Origin: Candidatus Tectimicrobiota bacterium
GTDB lineage: Bacteria > UBA8248 > JACPRG01
Reading direction: 5' to 3'
DNA: 9,152 nt
NCBI GenBank assembly: GCA_016190025.1
Contig: JACPRG010000082.1
Location: forward strand, 1 to 9,152
Shown: positions 6,431 to 9,152 of the stretch, piece by piece
Layout: every line of letters starts with the position of its first letter
Numbering within the stretch: the stretch's first letter is position 1
Notes under the pieces: generated by a model
The model's input: only the letters and a program-made list of their open reading frames with translations
Told to the model about the DNA's origin: nothing
Databases searched by the model: none
Made by a program: the position numbers and the translations under genes

Positions 6431-7032
6431 ACCTTGAGTCCCAGGGCTTGAAACAGGTCATCCGCGAGGGCTTCCGGGAGTATCGGGAGGTCGAGGAGTA
6501 CAAGTCCCTGCGGGCGGCCTTCGCCCACCTCAACGGCCAGCGGGTGACGACGATGACCTACGCCCTGACGCTCTTCGGCGCCATCCTGGGCTTCATCTTG
6601 CGCGGCCAGCCCCCCATCCCGTGGGAGTATGAATCCGTCACGCTCCTGGTGATCCTGGGGGCTTTCAGCCTAAGCCAGCTCCGCTTCAGCCGGTACGCCT
6701 GCATGATCGCCGCCTACATCATCGTCCACCACGAGAGGGACTATCCCGTCCTGGGCTACCACACGCGGATGGGGCGTTTCGAGCCGTTCCGCAAAAGTGT
6801 CTACCGGTACAACTACGCCGTGGTCTACACGGCCCTGGGGCTGGTGGCGGTGGGGCTTCCCCCGCTCGTCGCGCCGGGGGCGGGGACGGTCATCGCGTGG
6901 GGGCTGATCGGCGCCGTGACCGCCGGCTACTTCGCCTTCAACGTCCACATGTATGGCAACGAGTTCCCGCTTCGGACATACATCGTCGAGTGGGAGAAGG
7001 TCCGCGCGGGGGAAAAGGAAAAGGGAGCGTGA
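6427..7032 (+). CDS. Four-helix integral membrane protein of unknown function
   Basis: I do not recognise a named family. The 201-residue product has a charged, probably coiled N-terminus (about 1-38, [20 protein letters not shown]). It is followed by a membrane helix at 41-58, a second at 68-85, a long aromatic and polar segment with a helical stretch at 89-101 ([17 protein letters not shown]) and the basic loop [12 protein letters not shown]. Two more helices lie at 128-149 and 152-171, and the tail is charged ([13 protein letters not shown]). The two helical hairpins around a conserved-looking soluble middle recall several uncharacterised bacterial membrane proteins. No catalytic motif is evident. 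The GTG start overlaps the preceding stop (GTGA), and guaA starts four bases after its stop. Such spacing implies co-translation with both neighbours, but a role in purine metabolism is not shown. Confidence 0.85.
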   Translation: MNLESQGLKQVIREGFREYREVEEYKSLRAAFAHLNGQRVTTMTYALTLFGAILGFILRGQPPIPWEYESVTLLVILGAFSLSQLRFSRYACMIAAYIIVHHERDYPVLGYHTRMGRFEPFRKSVYRYNYAVVYTALGLVAVGLPPLVAPGAGTVIAWGLIGAVTAGYFAFNVHMYGNEFPLRTYIVEWEKVRAGEKEKGA

Positions 7033-7036
7033 ACGG

Positions 7037-8602
7037 ATGACCTCCCGCGTCCTCGTCCTCGACTTCGGCTCGCAGTACACCCAGCTCATCGCCCGCCGGG
7101 TGCGGGAGCAGCGCGTCTACTGCGAGATCCTCCCCTGCACGGCCCCCCTCCAGAAGGTCCGGGCCTTCGAGCCCCAGGGCCTCATCCTGAGCGGGGGGCC
7201 CTTCAGCGTGTACGAGAAAGACGCCCCCCCGTGCCCGCCGGCCGTCCTGGACCTGGGCGTCCCCGTCCTGGGGATCTGCTACGGCCTTCAGTTCATGGCC
7301 CATCACCTGGGCGGAAAGGTCCATCCGGGCGCGAAGCGGGAGTACGGCCACGCGGACCTTTTCATCGTGAACGGGAGCGACCTCTTCCGGGGTCTCAAGG
7401 ACTCGACCGCCGTCTGGATGAGCCACGGCGACGCTCTCGATTCCGCCCCGTCGGGCTTTGACGTGATCGGAAGGACGGCCAACTCGCCCGTCGCCGCGGT
7501 CCGGGACGGGAGAAGAAAGCTCTACGGCCTTCAGTTCCACCCCGAGGTCGCCCACACCCCCCAGGGAAAGCAGATTCTCGCAAACTTCCTTTTTGAGATC
7601 TGCGGCCTGAAGCCCGACTGGACGATCGCCTCCTTCATCGAGACCTCGATTCAAAAAATCCGCGAGGAGGTGGAAGAGGGGGGCGTGCTCCTGGGCCTGT
7701 CCGGGGGCGTGGACAGCGCCGTGGCGGCGGTCCTCCTCCACAAGGCCGTGGGGGACCAGCTGGCCTGCATCTTCGTGGACAACGGCCTTCTGGGGAAAGG
7801 AGAGGCCGGGCGGGTGCTCGGCCTGTTCCGGGACCGGATGGGCTTCCACCTGCGGTTCTCGGACGCTTCGGAGAGGTTTTTGCGCGCGCTGGCCGGCGTG
7901 ACGGACCCGGAGGCCAAGCGGAAGGCCGTCGGCCGCGTCTTCATTGAGGTCTTTGAACTGGTGGCTGAGGAGGTCGAGCGCGAACGCGCCGGAAGGCCCC
8001 GCCCTGCGCCGGTCACCCATCTCGCCCAGGGGACCCTCTACCCCGACGTCATTGAGAGCGTCTCCTTCCGAGGCCCCTCAGCCACCATCAAATCCCACCA
8101 CAACGTGGGAGGGCTTCCCGAGCGCATGGGACTCAGGCTGCTCGAGCCCTTCCGTGAGCTGTTCAAGGACGAGGTGAGGGAGCTGGGCCGCGAGCTCGGC
8201 CTGCCCGACGAGGTGATCCTCCGCCAGCCCTTCCCGGGGCCGGGCCTCGCCGTCCGCGTCCTGGGGGAGGTCACCCGCGAGAGGCTGGACGTCCTGCGCG
8301 AGGCCGACGCCGTCCTCCTGGAGGAGGTGAGGAAGGCGGGCCTCTACGAGGCCGCCTGGCAGACCTTCTGCGTCCTCCTGCCCGTCAAGACGGTGGGCGT
8401 CATGGGGGACAGCCGGACGTACGAGAACGTCGTGGCGGTCCGGGCCGTCACGAGCCTGGACGGGATGACGGCCGACTGGATGCGGCTGCCGGACGCGCTT
8501 CTGGCGGCCGTCTCGAACCGGGTCATCAACGAGGTCAGGGGCGTCAACCGCGTGGTGTACGATATCACCTCCAAGCCCCCCGGCACGATAGAATGGGAGT
8601 GA
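7037..8602 (+). CDS. guaA: GMP synthase (glutamine-hydrolysing)
   Basis: GuaA aminates XMP to GMP using glutamine and ATP, the step after GuaB. The 521-residue product is complete. The class I glutamine amidotransferase domain (about 1-190) has [12 protein letters not shown], the nucleophile Cys81 in GICYGLQ, and His168/Glu170 in FHPEV, completing the triad. The ATP pyrophosphatase domain has the PP-loop SGGVDS (222-227), IFVDNGLL and [12 protein letters not shown]. The C-terminal dimerisation domain runs through [15 protein letters not shown] to the characteristic end [12 protein letters not shown]. All catalytic motifs look intact. The ATG at 7037 has GGGAG nine bases upstream and the standard N-terminus [20 protein letters not shown]; an open frame continues upstream into the membrane-protein gene but is out of its frame. 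The gap of four bases after that gene supports a shared transcript. Confidence 0.98.
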   Translation: MTSRVLVLDFGSQYTQLIARRVREQRVYCEILPCTAPLQKVRAFEPQGLILSGGPFSVYEKDAPPCPPAVLDLGVPVLGICYGLQFMAHHLGGKVHPGAKREYGHADLFIVNGSDLFRGLKDSTAVWMSHGDALDSAPSGFDVIGRTANSPVAAVRDGRRKLYGLQFHPEVAHTPQGKQILANFLFEICGLKPDWTIASFIETSIQKIREEVEEGGVLLGLSGGVDSAVAAVLLHKAVGDQLACIFVDNGLLGKGEAGRVLGLFRDRMGFHLRFSDASERFLRALAGVTDPEAKRKAVGRVFIEVFELVAEEVERERAGRPRPAPVTHLAQGTLYPDVIESVSFRGPSATIKSHHNVGGLPERMGLRLLEPFRELFKDEVRELGRELGLPDEVILRQPFPGPGLAVRVLGEVTRERLDVLREADAVLLEEVRKAGLYEAAWQTFCVLLPVKTVGVMGDSRTYENVVAVRAVTSLDGMTADWMRLPDALLAAVSNRVINEVRGVNRVVYDITSKPPGTIEWE

Positions 8603-8644
8603 GCCGGTAGAATGGGGAGGACCGTCCGGGGGGCCGCGCGGTCC
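8589..8644 (+). repeat. Short near-tandem repeat and hairpin at the guaA 3' end
   Basis: TAGAATGGGAG (8589-8599) recurs as TAGAATGGGGAG from 8608, a 19-base step that spans the guaA stop codon. Next to it GGACCG (8619-8624) can pair with CGGTCC (8639-8644) around a 14-base GC-rich loop. CGGTCCCG occurs at 8639-8646 and again at 8666-8673. There is no T-tract, so an intrinsic terminator is not supported; the hairpin might stabilise the guaA mRNA end, or the pattern may be chance in GC-rich DNA. Confidence 0.3.
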
Positions 8645-8680
8645 CGGAAGCGAGACGCGGCGCCCCGGTCCCGACCGCGC

Positions 8681-8687
8681 AGGGAGG
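8681..8687 (+). promoter_or_regulatory. Ribosome binding site that fixes the GTG start of the ABM protein
   Basis: AGGGAGG lies seven bases before the GTG at 8695. It is a near-perfect Shine-Dalgarno sequence at good spacing and supports the non-ATG start over the internal ATG at codon 12. Confidence 0.7.
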
Positions 8688-8694
8688 AAGCCCA

Positions 8695-9009
8695 GTGGAC
8701 AAGCCGGCGGAGGACAAGACCGTCTTCATGATCAACGTCATCGCCGTCCCGGAGGCCCAGGCGGAAGAGTTCCTTGCGCGCTGGGACGGGATCACCGAAT
8801 ACATGCGCCGCCAGCCGGGGTTCCTCCGCACGGACCTCTACCGCCGCTTCGACAACCCCGAGCGGTGGATCAACGTCGCCGTCTTCGAGTCCACCGACGC
8901 CATCCGGGCGGCCTTCTCCTCGGAGGAGTTCGACCGCGCGGCGGAGGGGCACCCCGGCTACCGGGACATCGGCCTGTACGCCCGCATCCGGTCGGCCGAG
9001 CACGCGTGA
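8695..9009 (+). CDS. Antibiotic biosynthesis monooxygenase (ABM) domain protein
   Basis: This 104-residue protein shows the single-domain ABM pattern, a dimeric ferredoxin-like alpha+beta barrel. It has a first strand FMINVIAVPEAQAEEFLARW, a helix, then MRRQPGFLRTDLYRRFDNPERWINVAVFESTDAIRAAF and a final strand IGLYARI. PGFL..DLYR and the W-x-N-x-x-x-F-E-S segment match the family core. ABM-domain proteins include quinone or haem-acting monooxygenases and many members without a known substrate, so no reaction is assigned. No signal peptide; probably cytosolic. The start is GTG with a strong AGGGAGG. It lies 92 bases after guaA and 28 bases before dnaE. I see no functional reason for the placement beyond sharing the strand. 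Confidence 0.85.
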   Translation: MDKPAEDKTVFMINVIAVPEAQAEEFLARWDGITEYMRRQPGFLRTDLYRRFDNPERWINVAVFESTDAIRAAFSSEEFDRAAEGHPGYRDIGLYARIRSAEHA

Positions 9010-9024
9010 GGACCCGCCTTCCCG

Positions 9025-9031
9025 AAGGAGG
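9025..9031 (+). promoter_or_regulatory. Ribosome binding site of dnaE
   Basis: AAGGAGG, a perfect Shine-Dalgarno core, lies six bases before the GTG at 9038 and sets the start of the partial dnaE gene. Confidence 0.75.
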
Positions 9032-9037
9032 CGTTTC

Positions 9038-9152
9038 GTGAAGCACGCCGATTTCGTCCACCTCCACCTGCACACCCAGTACAGCCTGCTCGACGGGGCC
9101 AACCGCCTGGACGCCCTGCTGGCCAAAGCCGAGGCCCAGCGGCTCCCCGCCC
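9038..9152 (+). CDS. dnaE: DNA polymerase III alpha subunit, N-terminal fragment (runs off the right edge)
   Basis: Only 38 complete codons are present. They encode MKHADFVHLHLHTQYSLLDG (GTG read as Met) followed by ANRLDALLAKAEAQRLPA. The HLHLHTQYSLLDG segment is the first motif of the PHP domain that opens the alpha subunit of bacterial replicative polymerase III, with metal-type histidines at 8, 10 and 12. In the E. coli protein several of these PHP ligands are degenerate; here the first group is intact, so an active or metal-binding PHP domain is possible. PolC is less likely because its PHP domain is not at the N-terminus. The start has a perfect AAGGAGG six bases upstream and lies 28 bases after the ABM gene. 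The rest of the gene lies outside the window. Confidence 0.93.
   Translation, partial: MKHADFVHLHLHTQYSLLDGANRLDALLAKAEAQRLPA

Noticed and set aside
6938..8020. Long minus-strand frame opposite guaA
   Set aside because: Shadow of guaA; no recognisable domain and no ribosome site.

Overview
The window is a GC-rich bacterial chromosomal segment. A hand count gives about 77% GC in a guaB stretch and about 50% in parts of the methylase gene. It is packed with core genes, and I see no tRNA, rRNA, CRISPR array, insertion sequence or phage structural gene. Endonuclease-type MutL and the absence of MutH-style MutL features argue against an enteric gammaproteobacterium. The composition and gene style would suit a GC-rich Gram-negative lineage such as Acidobacteriota or a former deltaproteobacterial group, but that placement is a low-confidence inference.

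Layout. Bases 1-1110 lie on the minus strand: mazG, overlapped at its 3' end by the start of an EamA/DMT-type membrane protein that runs off the window. Bases 1111-1360 form an AT-rich divergent promoter region with a good minus-strand promoter, a plausible plus-strand promoter and short direct repeats. Everything from 1361 to the right edge is on the plus strand and tightly spaced: mutL, a Dam-like D12 adenine methylase (3-nt gap), guaB (26-nt gap), a 148-nt spacer, a poly-gamma-glutamate-hydrolase-family gene, a four-helix membrane protein of unknown function (4-base overlap), guaA (4-nt gap), a 92-nt spacer, a small ABM-domain protein, and the first 38 codons of dnaE.

How the genes fit together. 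mazG (nucleotide-pool cleaning), mutL (mismatch repair), the adenine methylase and dnaE (replicative polymerase) all bear on replication fidelity. guaB and guaA are the two enzymes that take IMP to GMP. The two genes between guaB and guaA have no established link to purine synthesis, although they are packed as if co-transcribed and translationally coupled with guaA. The most interesting points are the pairing of an endonuclease-type MutL with a lower-GC Dam-like methylase, and this two-gene insert in the gua cluster. I found no clearly new defence or mobile system.
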